Source: Promethearchaeota archaeon (GTDB lineage Archaea; Asgardarchaeota; Thorarchaeia; Thorarchaeales; Thorarchaeaceae). Taken from it: a DNA stretch of 34,517 nt. The stretch lies in NCBI GenBank assembly GCA_014728035.1, contig WJMJ01000032.1:1-34517 (forward strand), read 5' to 3'. Shown in pieces: positions 8,640 through 17,500 of the stretch. The first letter of the stretch is position 1, and the number at the start of each line of letters is the position of its first letter. The position numbers were made by a program, and so were the translations under genes. A model generated the notes under the pieces. It did not search any database, was not told the DNA's origin, and saw nothing but the letters and a program-made list of their open reading frames with translations.

Positions 8640-11318
8640 ATGTCACAGAAACGACCTAACAGTTTTGATTTGGATATGATTCTACATACAATTGCTCAGG
8701 TATGTGACCATGGCATAATAGCTTTTGAAAACGATAAGATGATATTTTGGGCTGAACAAATAGAATTAATTCTGGAATCATCAATCTTATCACAAAGCAC
8801 CTCCCTCCATGAATTTCTTGAACATATTGGAATGAACAATTCTGACTTTTCTGAAGCTTGTTACGCAAGCAAGTCTTCAGGATATTTTCAATTCAAAAAT
8901 CCTGTCGATTCTGCTGACTTGAAAATTAGTACAAGAGTCTTTGAGTATGGGTCTCGAAACATCCTAGTCATCAAAATTGATCGGAATGAGTACGACCTGT
9001 TTGAAACACAAAAACTCAGAAGCAAACTTGCTTTAGAGCGTCTTTCTGCGCTAATTGGTGGATTAGTTGAATCACCTATTGAGTTAGATTCTTCACTCTC
9101 GGAAGTCATCCGTGAGATTGGCAAGAGTCTCGGAATGGATAGAGTCTTCATTTTTATGCTTCACAATAAAGGACAATTACTATCCAGAACACATGCATGG
9201 TATGCTCCTGATATCAAGCATTCAGAGAATCCATACCAGGAATTGAATCCCGATGACTTTCCATTTTTCTATCGAGTATTGATAAATGGAGAAATTATCC
9301 AACTTGATACTCTTGATGATATTCCATCGGATGCGAAAAAAGAGAAGCAGTTACTTGAACTTGAATCTGTTAAATCATTACTTGTAATTCCTGTTTTTAT
9401 GATTGACAAACCTACTGGTGTTATCTCTTTAGGAACCATAAAGGAATCTCATAAATGGACCCATGAGGAGGTAGAATTTCTAGAATCTTGTAGTCAGCTT
9501 ATTGGAAAAGCACTATCAAAGAGAAAAACCGATACTTCTCTTCGACTTGCTCAATTCTCATTTGATAATGCTCCAGATCCAGTCATATTGTTAGATATGG
9601 AAGGCAATCTTGTATACGTGAATGATGCATATTGTGAATTATTGGGTTATCCTTCTGAAGAATTATTACAGATGAAAATTCAGCAAATTGATCCAAATTA
9701 TACGGACGACGTATGGAAGCAGCACTGGGATGATTTGATTGAATCCGGTTGGGTTCGTTTTGAAACTTACAATATTTCAAAGTCTGGTTTGGAGATACCA
9801 GTTGAGGTTAGTGTAAATTATTTAGAATTTGGTGGAACTGAATACAACTGTGCATTTCTTCGTGATATCACAGAGCGGAAAGCTGCAAAAGAACAATTAG
9901 ATTCAGAACGCTTTCAACTACTTTCTATTTTTGATGGTATTAATGAGATGATTTATGTTTCCGATCCTGATACATACGAATTAGTTTTTGCGAATCAATA
10001 CACACTAGAACTGATTGAACATGAGAGTGTGAATGGTAAATGTTACAAGGCATTATTTGGATTCGATGAACCTTGTTCATTTTGTACTATTGATACATTG
10101 TCAACACTTGGAAACCAGCCATTCTATTATCAATATTCAAATCCTATTTTTAAGAAAGATTTTGTAGTTCATGATAGATTGATTGAATGGCCAGATGAAA
10201 GGACCGCAAAATTCACTCTAGCTATTGACATCACTCAAGGGCGTGCAGCGGAACGTGCACTTCGAGCAAGCGAAGAGCGATATAGAAGAATGGCTGAAAC
10301 GATTCGAGATGGGCTAACTATTGTAGAAGATAAACGTGTGGTCTATGTAAATAATCGTCTTGTTGAGATTACCGGATACTCTAAAGAAGAACTCATGAAT
10401 ATGAAAGGATTTGATCTAGCAGCCCCTGAAGAAATTGAACAGCTGAAACAGCTTACTCGGACAAGCAGTTCTGTAACCATTAGACCTAATCAGTTAGATT
10501 TCTGGATTGTTAGAAAGGATGGGATTCGGAGATTCATTAGTAACCGGTACTCGTATCATGAAAAGGATGGCCATTCCTATCGTTACATAGTGACTACAGA
10601 TTTGACGGAACGGAAATTAGCTGAAGATCAATTAATGGAAGCTAGAGCTAGAGCAGAGTTTTTCAATGATTTGATGGCTCACGATCTCAATAACATGCAT
10701 CAGGGTATACTAACAGCTTTAGAATTGGTGCTTATGCATTCTGATACTCCGGATGCGATACGCGATATCCTAGAATCAGCTCATGATCAGGTTCAAAGAA
10801 GCGTTGCTCTTATTGCTAATGTTAAGAAATTCACAAAGATAACTGATGAGGCCATTCAGTTGACTAGACTGGACTTACATCATGCAATCCTTGAATCAAT
10901 TGAACAAGTTCGCAATAGTTTTCCAACTCGAAAAATAACGCTTAACACCAGTACTATGAAAAGCTCGCATTATGTCTTGGCAGACGAATTTTTGGTTGAT
11001 CTCTTTTACAATCTCTTTCATAATAGCGTGAAGGTTGCACCAGAAGAAAGAGTAATTTTGGACGTAAGTGTTAGGTGGTCGCAATCCCGTGACTTCTTAG
11101 AAGTGTCAATTTCGGATCATGGCCCAGGTATTAGTCCTGAAAGAAAGGAAACTCTATTTTCTCGATACCAGGACTCCGACCAACAAGGTTCAGGTATTGG
11201 TCTTACACTTGTTCGAAGGATCGTCGAACATTATGGCGGTAAAATTCGAGTTGCTGATAGAGTTATTGGAGATTATAGAAAAGGAGCATCTTTCAAAGTT
11301 CTACTACCAGCAGCTTAG
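8640..11318 (+). CDS. Soluble GAF/PAS sensor histidine kinase
   Basis: This 892-residue protein has no membrane helix. Domains in order: a PAS-like N-terminal segment (1-115), GAF (135-292), PAS (303-418, ending in the typical FLRDITERK), PAS (424-538, with C468, C479 and C482 in the pattern CYKALFG...PCSFC), PAS (545-665), a phosphoacceptor segment with AHDLNN (H681), and an ATPase domain (about 770-892). The ATPase domain has N795 in the N box, DHGPGI at 826-831 and GSGIGL near the end, so the catalytic boxes are intact and the kinase should be active. There is no receiver domain and no response regulator gene in the window, so its target is elsewhere or unorthodox. GGAGG seven bases before the ATG fixes the start. 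The gene ends two bases from the stop of the convergent V4R gene. The three-Cys PAS could hold a metal or be redox sensitive. Confidence 0.9.
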   Translation: MSQKRPNSFDLDMILHTIAQVCDHGIIAFENDKMIFWAEQIELILESSILSQSTSLHEFLEHIGMNNSDFSEACYASKSSGYFQFKNPVDSADLKISTRVFEYGSRNILVIKIDRNEYDLFETQKLRSKLALERLSALIGGLVESPIELDSSLSEVIREIGKSLGMDRVFIFMLHNKGQLLSRTHAWYAPDIKHSENPYQELNPDDFPFFYRVLINGEIIQLDTLDDIPSDAKKEKQLLELESVKSLLVIPVFMIDKPTGVISLGTIKESHKWTHEEVEFLESCSQLIGKALSKRKTDTSLRLAQFSFDNAPDPVILLDMEGNLVYVNDAYCELLGYPSEELLQMKIQQIDPNYTDDVWKQHWDDLIESGWVRFETYNISKSGLEIPVEVSVNYLEFGGTEYNCAFLRDITERKAAKEQLDSERFQLLSIFDGINEMIYVSDPDTYELVFANQYTLELIEHESVNGKCYKALFGFDEPCSFCTIDTLSTLGNQPFYYQYSNPIFKKDFVVHDRLIEWPDERTAKFTLAIDITQGRAAERALRASEERYRRMAETIRDGLTIVEDKRVVYVNNRLVEITGYSKEELMNMKGFDLAAPEEIEQLKQLTRTSSSVTIRPNQLDFWIVRKDGIRRFISNRYSYHEKDGHSYRYIVTTDLTERKLAEDQLMEARARAEFFNDLMAHDLNNMHQGILTALELVLMHSDTPDAIRDILESAHDQVQRSVALIANVKKFTKITDEAIQLTRLDLHHAILESIEQVRNSFPTRKITLNTSTMKSSHYVLADEFLVDLFYNLFHNSVKVAPEERVILDVSVRWSQSRDFLEVSISDHGPGISPERKETLFSRYQDSDQQGSGIGLTLVRRIVEHYGGKIRVADRVIGDYRKGASFKVLLPAA

Positions 11319-11320
11319 AT

Positions 11321-11866
11321 TCAATCCGTCCAATCCTCTTTCAATCGTATTTCCCATCTGCAATATTCATGCCCTTGTGCTATACACTGCAATTCACGTG
11401 CTTCGGTTTCAGCTCCGATGAATACGCTACTATAACCTTTAGCATATCCAACAAGCAAAGAACAAACAGGCTCTTTACTTTGGCCTAGTTGATCTAACCA
11501 TTGTTCCGCATAGAATGAATTTTCCCACCGACCACTCATTAAGAAGGTAGGTCTGGACCGATCAAAACGTACTTTTTCTGGAACTGCATGTACAATTCCT
11601 TCCCAGCTATGCATAGCTGGACCTAGAGTTATCCAATCCATTTCAGATTCTGGGGCGAAATCTCGTTTGAGCGTTTCAGCGTCTTTTCTACCTGAAGCCT
11701 CACCGAGTTCGAACATATATTCATCTAGAACTTCTTTTCCCATTGTGGATGTTATCATTCGAATCAACCTACCCATAGAATCCGCAGGTAGAATCACCAT
11801 TCTTTGACTACCTAATTTCAGAATGCCCTCTTCTGGAATAAACTCGAGCAATTCTTTGAGATTCAA
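11321..11866 (-). CDS. Second V4R-domain sensor protein (paralogue of 7225-7782)
   Basis: 181 residues counted from a TTG at 11866. It closely parallels the first V4R protein: shared blocks include LGS-RMVI-PADS, DAETLKRDF, GIVHA, WENSF-AEQWLD and the C-terminal ELQCIAQGHEYCRWEI. The three signature Cys are at 135, 161 and 169. The start is uncertain. The clear Shine-Dalgarno GGGAGGT (11889-11895) is 22 bases from this TTG but seven bases from an in-frame ATC (11879-11881), which aligns exactly with the ATG of the paralogue. The N-terminus may therefore be five residues longer. It lies 104 bp downstream of the seven-PAS gene on the same strand and is probably in its operon. Its end meets the kinase stop tail to tail. 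It probably binds a small ligand. Confidence 0.83.
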   Translation of the reverse strand: MNLKELLEFIPEEGILKLGSQRMVILPADSMGRLIRMITSTMGKEVLDEYMFELGEASGRKDAETLKRDFAPESEMDWITLGPAMHSWEGIVHAVPEKVRFDRSRPTFLMSGRWENSFYAEQWLDQLGQSKEPVCSLLVGYAKGYSSVFIGAETEARELQCIAQGHEYCRWEIRLKEDWTD

Positions 11867-11970
11867 GTCATAAACTCTGATTTCGGATACCTCCCATCGG
11901 GTATGTGCAAATTAGCAGTTCAACTTCATTATATTGTGTTTCTAATAATTTTAAAGGTTGACTATAAGAA

Positions 11971-14640
11971 TTACCTATCCGCAACACGGAATGTTGCAAT
12001 CATAACTCTCATTCCTTCAAAATTACCTAGTTCCAAATTCAATTGTGCTGGAATTTCTTTACCTGAAGAAAGTTTAATGGCGATTTGTAAATCCCTAACA
12101 TGTTTTTCCTTGTACCATACTTTCAGAACATCTTGGTATTTCGAAGGCGATGAAAAGAATTGGTGCATTTTCAATTCACGAATTTCTTTTTCCGAGTAAC
12201 CAAATAGCTCTTTGAAAGCTTCATTGACTTCGCGAACCACGCCATCGTAACCTGCAACAATCATAGCTACCGGAGATGCATTGAAAATTGTCTTGAATTT
12301 GTGTTCACTTTGTACCTTTTTCCTTTCTGTCATTTTTTGGTGCGATATATCTCTGACAACCGCAACAAATCCTGATGGGTTATTTTCTACGTCTCGAACC
12401 AATGAGATATTTACAAGAGCTGGAAATTCTGATCCATCTTTTCTTAATAACTGATATTCGATAGATTTGATTGTATCCTCAGCGAGCAATCTTTGTCTGT
12501 TCTCCAAAGCTCTATCTCTATCTTCCTCAACAATCAATTCCGTAGATTGCAATCCAATCATCTCCTCTGGAGAAGTAAAACCATGCAAAACAGCTAACTG
12601 TTTGTTTACGAGAAGATACTCGCTATTCAGGTTCAATAAAGCAATTGCATCTGGATTTGTATTTACTACAATTCGGTATTTTTCTTCCAGCTCACGCCAT
12701 TCGTTTTGCTCTCTTTTCTCTTCTGTTATGTCTCTTATTAATCCAAACATACGTTTGGGATTACCAAGTTCATCCTTCATTACCCATGCATGTATTTCAA
12801 TGGGAATTACCCTCCCATCTTTTCTGATGTATTCCTTTTCGTATCTTTTTCCTATTCCAGTTGCAATCATTTCGTTTACAATCTCTTCTTCAAAATCAGC
12901 CCATCTCTTTGGCGTAAATTCTTGATATTGTTTCTCTCTAAGTTCTTCCAGAGTATAACCCAGCATATCTAAATATGCTTGATTAGCGTTCTCTATAAAT
13001 CCATCAAGAGATGCATATACTATCCCATATCTTATTGTGTCAAATATGTTATGAAAGACTTCTTCTGAATTTCTCAGCGCTTCTTTTTGTTCACGTCTAA
13101 GTGTAATATCCTCGACAATTCCCACCAGATACTTCTGATCAATTCCTGGTTCATCCATTAGGGAAATTGTTGTTCTCCCCCAGAATTTAGAGCCATCCTT
13201 ACGAATGAACTTTTTATCAATTTGAAAACTATCACGCTTTTCCTCTAGAATTTCTTGAAGGATTGGAATTTCTTTCTTCATATCTTCGGGGTCTGTGATA
13301 TCATTAATTCTTAGTTTTGTAAGTTCTTCTTCAGTGTATCCAAGCATATCTAGGAAGGTAGAGTTCCCACCATCTAGTTCTCTGTCTTGATTTGCGTATC
13401 CAATCCCTATCCCTGCTTCTGCGAAAATATTCCGATATAACTGTTCACTAGCTTTCAAGCTTTCTTCTGCTTTTCTTTTCTCAGTTACGTCTATAGCATG
13501 AACTATGTATTCACTGATATCTGTACCATTTGGATTCGTCTTGGGTGCAATATAGACATCAACCCAAATTTCTCCTTGTCTATTGGATTTAAAATATCTA
13601 TCACGGACACGATCAAAACGAATACGATGAGAAACGTGTTGGATATTCCCCCTTCTGAGATCTGAAATGACAGTATTGTCTAAATCTAATTCTTCAAAAA
13701 TCCTATAGCTTCGTAGTTCTTCGACTGAGTCAATACCAAGTAAGTCAAGTGCTGCAGAATTTGCTCTGGTAATTTTCCCTAACGAATCTAACAAAAAAAT
13801 TGATGTGGGAGATTTCTCGAAGACACTTCGGAATTTTTGTTCGCTCTCTCGTAGATTCCTTTTTGCTTGATATTTTTCTGTTAGGTTTCGAAGATACCAA
13901 ACTACACCTGTTAATTTTTTCTCATGAGAAATACTTGTTGCACTCAATTCAATTGGTATCAAGTTGCCTTTTGGTTGAACTAAAGTTATCTCTTGATATG
14001 TTATTGGCTGGCCATTCTCAATTTTTTCAATATATGTGAATAGAAGTTCTTGCTGTTGGGGATGGACTAAATCTGTCATTTGTATTTCCAGGGCTTCTTT
14101 CTCTTCTGATAACCCAAAGAGTGATAGTGCCTGTTTGTTTGTCATGAGAATATTTAGTGAGGAATCTGTAAGAATAACTCCATCAGGTGTTGCATGGACC
14201 AAAGCCTGATACAATTCGTGTTTCTCTCGAAGCTCTTCTTCTGCTTTTTTCCTTAGTGTGATGTCAGTTACTATCACTATTGTGGAGGTGTGTTTATGGT
14301 CGTTATCAAAAAATGGTCTAGCTGATACAATGGTAGGTACACATTCTTCACCTCTCGATGTCCATGACCATTCACTATGGGTGCTTGTCCCTTTTTCCCA
14401 TTTCTTTATGTCTTTTACATATACATCTTCTGAGCAATCACAAAGCAAATCTGTTAGATTCATATTCATAGGAATTTCGAAATCTAGTCCTAACATTGAA
14501 GGAAATAGATTATTGTATGATTTGATTTTTCCATCAGGTGATACTATAACAATTGCATCACTTATCAGATTCAAAAACGAGGTATGACTGTATGGAAATT
14601 CTTCTAACGGATAAAACGGACCATCACTATTTTCACTCAT
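11971..14640 (-). CDS. Seven-PAS-domain sensory protein without an output domain
   Basis: The 889 residues consist of seven consecutive PAS/PAC units at about 20-135, 142-262, 267-395, 400-520, 527-645, 652-772 and 779-889. Six end in the usual linker (DITLRKKAEEEL, NLTEKYQAK, DVTEKRKAEESL, DITLRREQKEAL, DITEEKREQNEW, DISHQKMTERK); the last stops right after its final strand. There is no kinase, cyclase, EAL, methyl-accepting or DNA-binding part and no membrane helix. The downstream DNA leads directly to the V4R gene, so a frameshifted kinase tail is not hiding there. Such proteins may pass signals by hetero-oligomerising with PAS kinases, and a PAS/GAF kinase is encoded next door on the opposite strand. 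Separately, PAS2 and PAS6 carry the NPDA/TPDG-type entry motif common in archaeal sensors. Ligands are unknown. Confidence 0.87.
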   Translation of the reverse strand: MSENSDGPFYPLEEFPYSHTSFLNLISDAIVIVSPDGKIKSYNNLFPSMLGLDFEIPMNMNLTDLLCDCSEDVYVKDIKKWEKGTSTHSEWSWTSRGEECVPTIVSARPFFDNDHKHTSTIVIVTDITLRKKAEEELREKHELYQALVHATPDGVILTDSSLNILMTNKQALSLFGLSEEKEALEIQMTDLVHPQQQELLFTYIEKIENGQPITYQEITLVQPKGNLIPIELSATSISHEKKLTGVVWYLRNLTEKYQAKRNLRESEQKFRSVFEKSPTSIFLLDSLGKITRANSAALDLLGIDSVEELRSYRIFEELDLDNTVISDLRRGNIQHVSHRIRFDRVRDRYFKSNRQGEIWVDVYIAPKTNPNGTDISEYIVHAIDVTEKRKAEESLKASEQLYRNIFAEAGIGIGYANQDRELDGGNSTFLDMLGYTEEELTKLRINDITDPEDMKKEIPILQEILEEKRDSFQIDKKFIRKDGSKFWGRTTISLMDEPGIDQKYLVGIVEDITLRREQKEALRNSEEVFHNIFDTIRYGIVYASLDGFIENANQAYLDMLGYTLEELREKQYQEFTPKRWADFEEEIVNEMIATGIGKRYEKEYIRKDGRVIPIEIHAWVMKDELGNPKRMFGLIRDITEEKREQNEWRELEEKYRIVVNTNPDAIALLNLNSEYLLVNKQLAVLHGFTSPEEMIGLQSTELIVEEDRDRALENRQRLLAEDTIKSIEYQLLRKDGSEFPALVNISLVRDVENNPSGFVAVVRDISHQKMTERKKVQSEHKFKTIFNASPVAMIVAGYDGVVREVNEAFKELFGYSEKEIRELKMHQFFSSPSKYQDVLKVWYKEKHVRDLQIAIKLSSGKEIPAQLNLELGNFEGMRVMIATFRVADR

Positions 14641-14738
14641 AAATCAGTCCCCATTATATTTTCTCTAAAATTATGATTTAACATGCTTAATACAATATGG
14701 TTTGTCTTGAAATAAATAATTACTTCTGTTGAATATAG

Positions 14739-14763
14739 AAAAAAAGGAGCTACTAGGAGCTCC
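14739..14763 (-). terminator. Hairpin plus T7 terminator after the membrane-protein pair
   Basis: A 6-bp stem GGAGCT/AGCTCC (14746-14751 and 14758-14763, loop ACTAGG) lies 11 bases past the stop codon at 14775. On the minus strand seven T follow immediately (14739-14745). This is a strong intrinsic-type terminator that separates the pair from the seven-PAS gene. Confidence 0.7.
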
Positions 14764-14774
14764 ATTGATTCTTC

Positions 14775-15773
14775 TTATGATGGCAGTCTATTCATCAAAG
14801 CAAAATAGACATAGAATACCGGAACTTGGAATATCACAAGCATAGGCATGTATGTCTTTATGATTTGCTCAAAACCTCCCAAGAATTCTCCAAAGAAGGC
14901 TACAATGAAACTAGAACCCAATACCAGTGCTGTTGCTACTGACACGATAGTCTTCATAAATCGAACTTGACTAGCTGTGATACCCCCAAGTGCGGGTTCC
15001 CTTGAAACATATCTAAATTTCTCAACAGATTGTGTATCCGCCTCAAATTTAGGAATTAGATTTCCATTTTCATCAAAGAGGTTTGCAAACTCGATGGATA
15101 TCTCCCTATCTCCTATTGCAATCGGAACTAATTGAACCATAATTGTATCTTCTTCACCTGCTGCTAGAGCTAGATCAACACTAGATGGAGAAACATGGTC
15201 CATAGAGTGGAATCTAATTCTGATTCCTTCACTGTTTGAAATATTTCGGACCTTTATTGTCAAAGCAGTTGCCCGATATTGTACAAAAGGTTGGTTTATT
15301 TCGATATCTATGATTCCTTTTCCTGAATCCACTGATGAACGATATTCATCTCCAATTTTTTCATCTTCTTTCTTTTTCAGAAATGGCTTGATAATCACAT
15401 ATCCAATGGTAATCAATATTAAGAACCCAACCACGATTCCCATCAGAATCGCAAAAGTCGTCCGGATATCAGAGTTCACGTCTTGCATAAAGTATACATA
15501 GACAATAGCTACACTAGTTGAAAGCATCAACAGATTAAGGATAAGACCCATATACCCCTTCTGAAATTGCTCTTCAGTTTCAGGCTCTTCGTTATCTTTG
15601 ATACTTGGAATCCTCTTCTGCTTATGCTCTTTCTCAGCATCAGTAGCTATGATTCTTGGTTCTTCTCCGTCAGTTGTTTGTTCGATATTATCTTCAGTTA
15701 CTGAAATGGAATCATCAGTATCTGGACTAGTTGTATCTTCTTCCCAACTCTCATGATCTTCTTCGAAACTCAT
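14775..15773 (-). CDS. Four-helix membrane protein with acidic N-tail and beta-domain, partner of 15773-17008
   Basis: Not recognised as a named family. The 332 residues comprise an acidic, disordered N-terminal tail rich in Glu, Asp, Ser and Thr (1-70), helix pair 74-94 and 105-128, a beta-rich domain (about 155-260), and a second helix pair (275-296, 308-327). The beta domain resembles an Ig-like/CARDB fold and contains LTIKVRNISN and FHSMDHVSPSSV. The basic stretch KPFLKKKEDEK after helix 2 suggests that the beta domain faces the cytoplasm. The domain and the helices after it are recognisably related to the C-terminal half of the neighbouring upstream gene (VRIRLKN and VAQDHVDPNVF there). 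Its ATG overlaps the TAA of that gene (TAATG), so the two are translationally coupled and probably form a complex. Function unknown. Confidence 0.8.
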   Translation of the reverse strand: MSFEEDHESWEEDTTSPDTDDSISVTEDNIEQTTDGEEPRIIATDAEKEHKQKRIPSIKDNEEPETEEQFQKGYMGLILNLLMLSTSVAIVYVYFMQDVNSDIRTTFAILMGIVVGFLILITIGYVIIKPFLKKKEDEKIGDEYRSSVDSGKGIIDIEINQPFVQYRATALTIKVRNISNSEGIRIRFHSMDHVSPSSVDLALAAGEEDTIMVQLVPIAIGDREISIEFANLFDENGNLIPKFEADTQSVEKFRYVSREPALGGITASQVRFMKTIVSVATALVLGSSFIVAFFGEFLGGFEQIIKTYMPMLVIFQVPVFYVYFALMNRLPS

Positions 15774-17008
15774 TAGAACGCCTCCATTTGTCTACGCCTA
15801 TAGATGAAATACATCAATACAAAGACGATTTCTGCCACGACCACTCCTAGGGTTACTAAGAACGGTGCAGTTCCCGTACCAACAAGGATACTCTGCATTC
15901 CACGTATGATACCTATTATGAGAGCTAATATTCCCACAATGGAAATTAGTACTTTTATTCTGCGGTTACTTGGCATGAATACTTTGTATGCATACTCGAA
16001 AGCAAATTGTTGGTCTTTTTCAAATACCTCTCGAAGTACTTGGCTATTATCAACCCAAGGTCTTACGACAAGACGGACTACACGATGCGCATCATCAAAT
16101 GGGTAGAATTGCAAGTCTATCACATCAATACTTCCCGGATCCATCAATTCTGTATAGAACACATTGGGATCCACATGGTCTTGAGCTACCATCTCGATTC
16201 GGAATCTCATGGGTCTGTCCAGTAGATTCTTCAAACGTATTCTAACGGTAGACCATCTTCTTAGAACAAAACCCTTTCCTTGCTCAGTGAATTCAAGTAT
16301 CTCTACTGGAGGATTTGGTGTCATTGTAACTGGTGCTAGTACTCTGGAAGCTCTGAGATCAGCATTATAATTACGTACTCTTCTTCTCTCAACATACATC
16401 AGAATGAACTGAAGCGGAATCATTGACATTAGCAAAACTACGCCATTGCCAGTAATTATTATCCCTGCCAGAGACGCCCCTGTTGTAAATAGCTCGCCAG
16501 TTGTAAAACTTCCAGTCAGTAAATCATCAAATCCTACATATGTAAGAAAGAATCTTCCAAATCCAATCATTGTTCCTGTTATCACCGAAAGACCAAACAC
16601 CGAAGCAAAAGTGTTCTTTATACTAAGTATCAATCTATTAAATGTGAATATCTCATCTTTTTCCTGCATTGTGATTCTCTTTGATAAAAGACCCACAGTT
16701 GCTCCACCTATCATGTTTGCAAAGAATCCTAGAACATGACGGGCTGCAAGACCCTCATTGGATAGAACCACTTTTTCGAAAATATCAAGAAGCAAGTTCC
16801 CAAAACCAGCACCTAGGCCTCCAATAATGGGCCCAAATACGATTGATGCATAAGCGGGTACCATGATTATGATTCGTTCCTCATGTGGAAAGAGTTCAGC
16901 TGCACCTTCCAACAAAAAAGCATTCAAAGAATAGATGATTGCTACAAGGACAATGACTATCCAATCAAAGACCTTGGTCTTTTCTTCTTCAAAAGCGACT
17001 TGACTCAT
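15773..17008 (-). CDS. ECF S-component-like membrane protein fused to beta-domain and two-helix module
   Basis: Residues 1-207 carry about six helices. The stretch VPAYASIVFGPIIGGLGAGFG (50-70) is followed by NLLLDIF; this Gly-rich P-x-G-x-x-x-G helix is typical of ECF-transporter S components, which bind vitamins or related small molecules. A basic loop (VERRRVRNYN) then leads to a beta-rich domain (about 235-345) with VRIRLKN and QDHVDPNVF, and two final helices (353-369, 380-403) ending YRRRQ. The second half is homologous by eye to the partner gene that overlaps it at 15773. No EcfT or EcfA gene is nearby, so it may use a shared energising module encoded elsewhere, or not transport at all. 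The S-component call is moderate; the duplicated module and coupling are clear. The substrate is unknown. Confidence 0.75.
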   Translation of the reverse strand: MSQVAFEEEKTKVFDWIVIVLVAIIYSLNAFLLEGAAELFPHEERIIIMVPAYASIVFGPIIGGLGAGFGNLLLDIFEKVVLSNEGLAARHVLGFFANMIGGATVGLLSKRITMQEKDEIFTFNRLILSIKNTFASVFGLSVITGTMIGFGRFFLTYVGFDDLLTGSFTTGELFTTGASLAGIIITGNGVVLLMSMIPLQFILMYVERRRVRNYNADLRASRVLAPVTMTPNPPVEILEFTEQGKGFVLRRWSTVRIRLKNLLDRPMRFRIEMVAQDHVDPNVFYTELMDPGSIDVIDLQFYPFDDAHRVVRLVVRPWVDNSQVLREVFEKDQQFAFEYAYKVFMPSNRRIKVLISIVGILALIIGIIRGMQSILVGTGTAPFLVTLGVVVAEIVFVLMYFIYRRRQMEAF

Positions 17009-17500
17009 TTTTCGTACATCCTATATTGCGTCACTTTTCCAACATCTTATTCCTATTTAGACAAAGTTGCGGTATCCTCCCATAATGCGAGAAACAAGTT
17101 TCAAAATGTAGGAATCAAGCCATGACCATATCACTTTTATTGTAATCCTTCTCTACATAATATGTCCTCATATTAAATATGGACATGGTAGCTGCCGGGA
17201 AAACAAATCTACGCCTTTGCGTGAGTGTATTTTCCGCAAAACTTTCCTCGGTAATACCAAACAAGGGCACAGTAAGTTGCATAGGTCGATACTCACTTTG
17301 GCGTGCGGTGAGGTCTAGCATCAGCTTCAAAATAAGCTTGATGGAATATGACGCACAAAAGATTATGGTGGTGGCGCGGCAGCGTTATATTATCTATGTA
17401 CTTGTGCCCACCTTCTAATTTTACAACCGTTGCAAACCACAGGTAATCCTGCCTTGAAGAAGAGCTAATTAAGGACATTTGCAATTTTACAGGTATGATA
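17009..17500. other. Gene-poor intergenic stretch between divergent transcription units
   Basis: About 490 bp without a convincing gene: the open frames on both strands are short, overlap one another and lack family-like composition. It must hold the promoters of the minus-strand membrane pair and the plus-strand exporter set. One symmetrical element is visible at 17162-17186: ATGTCC...GGACAT flanking ATATT/AATAT, with a small bulge. Its role is unknown. Confidence 0.5.

Noticed and set aside
11867..11970. Remnant kinase domain after the seven-PAS gene
   Set aside because: The roughly 100 bases there contain no H-box or ATPase motif and include the ribosome site of the V4R gene.
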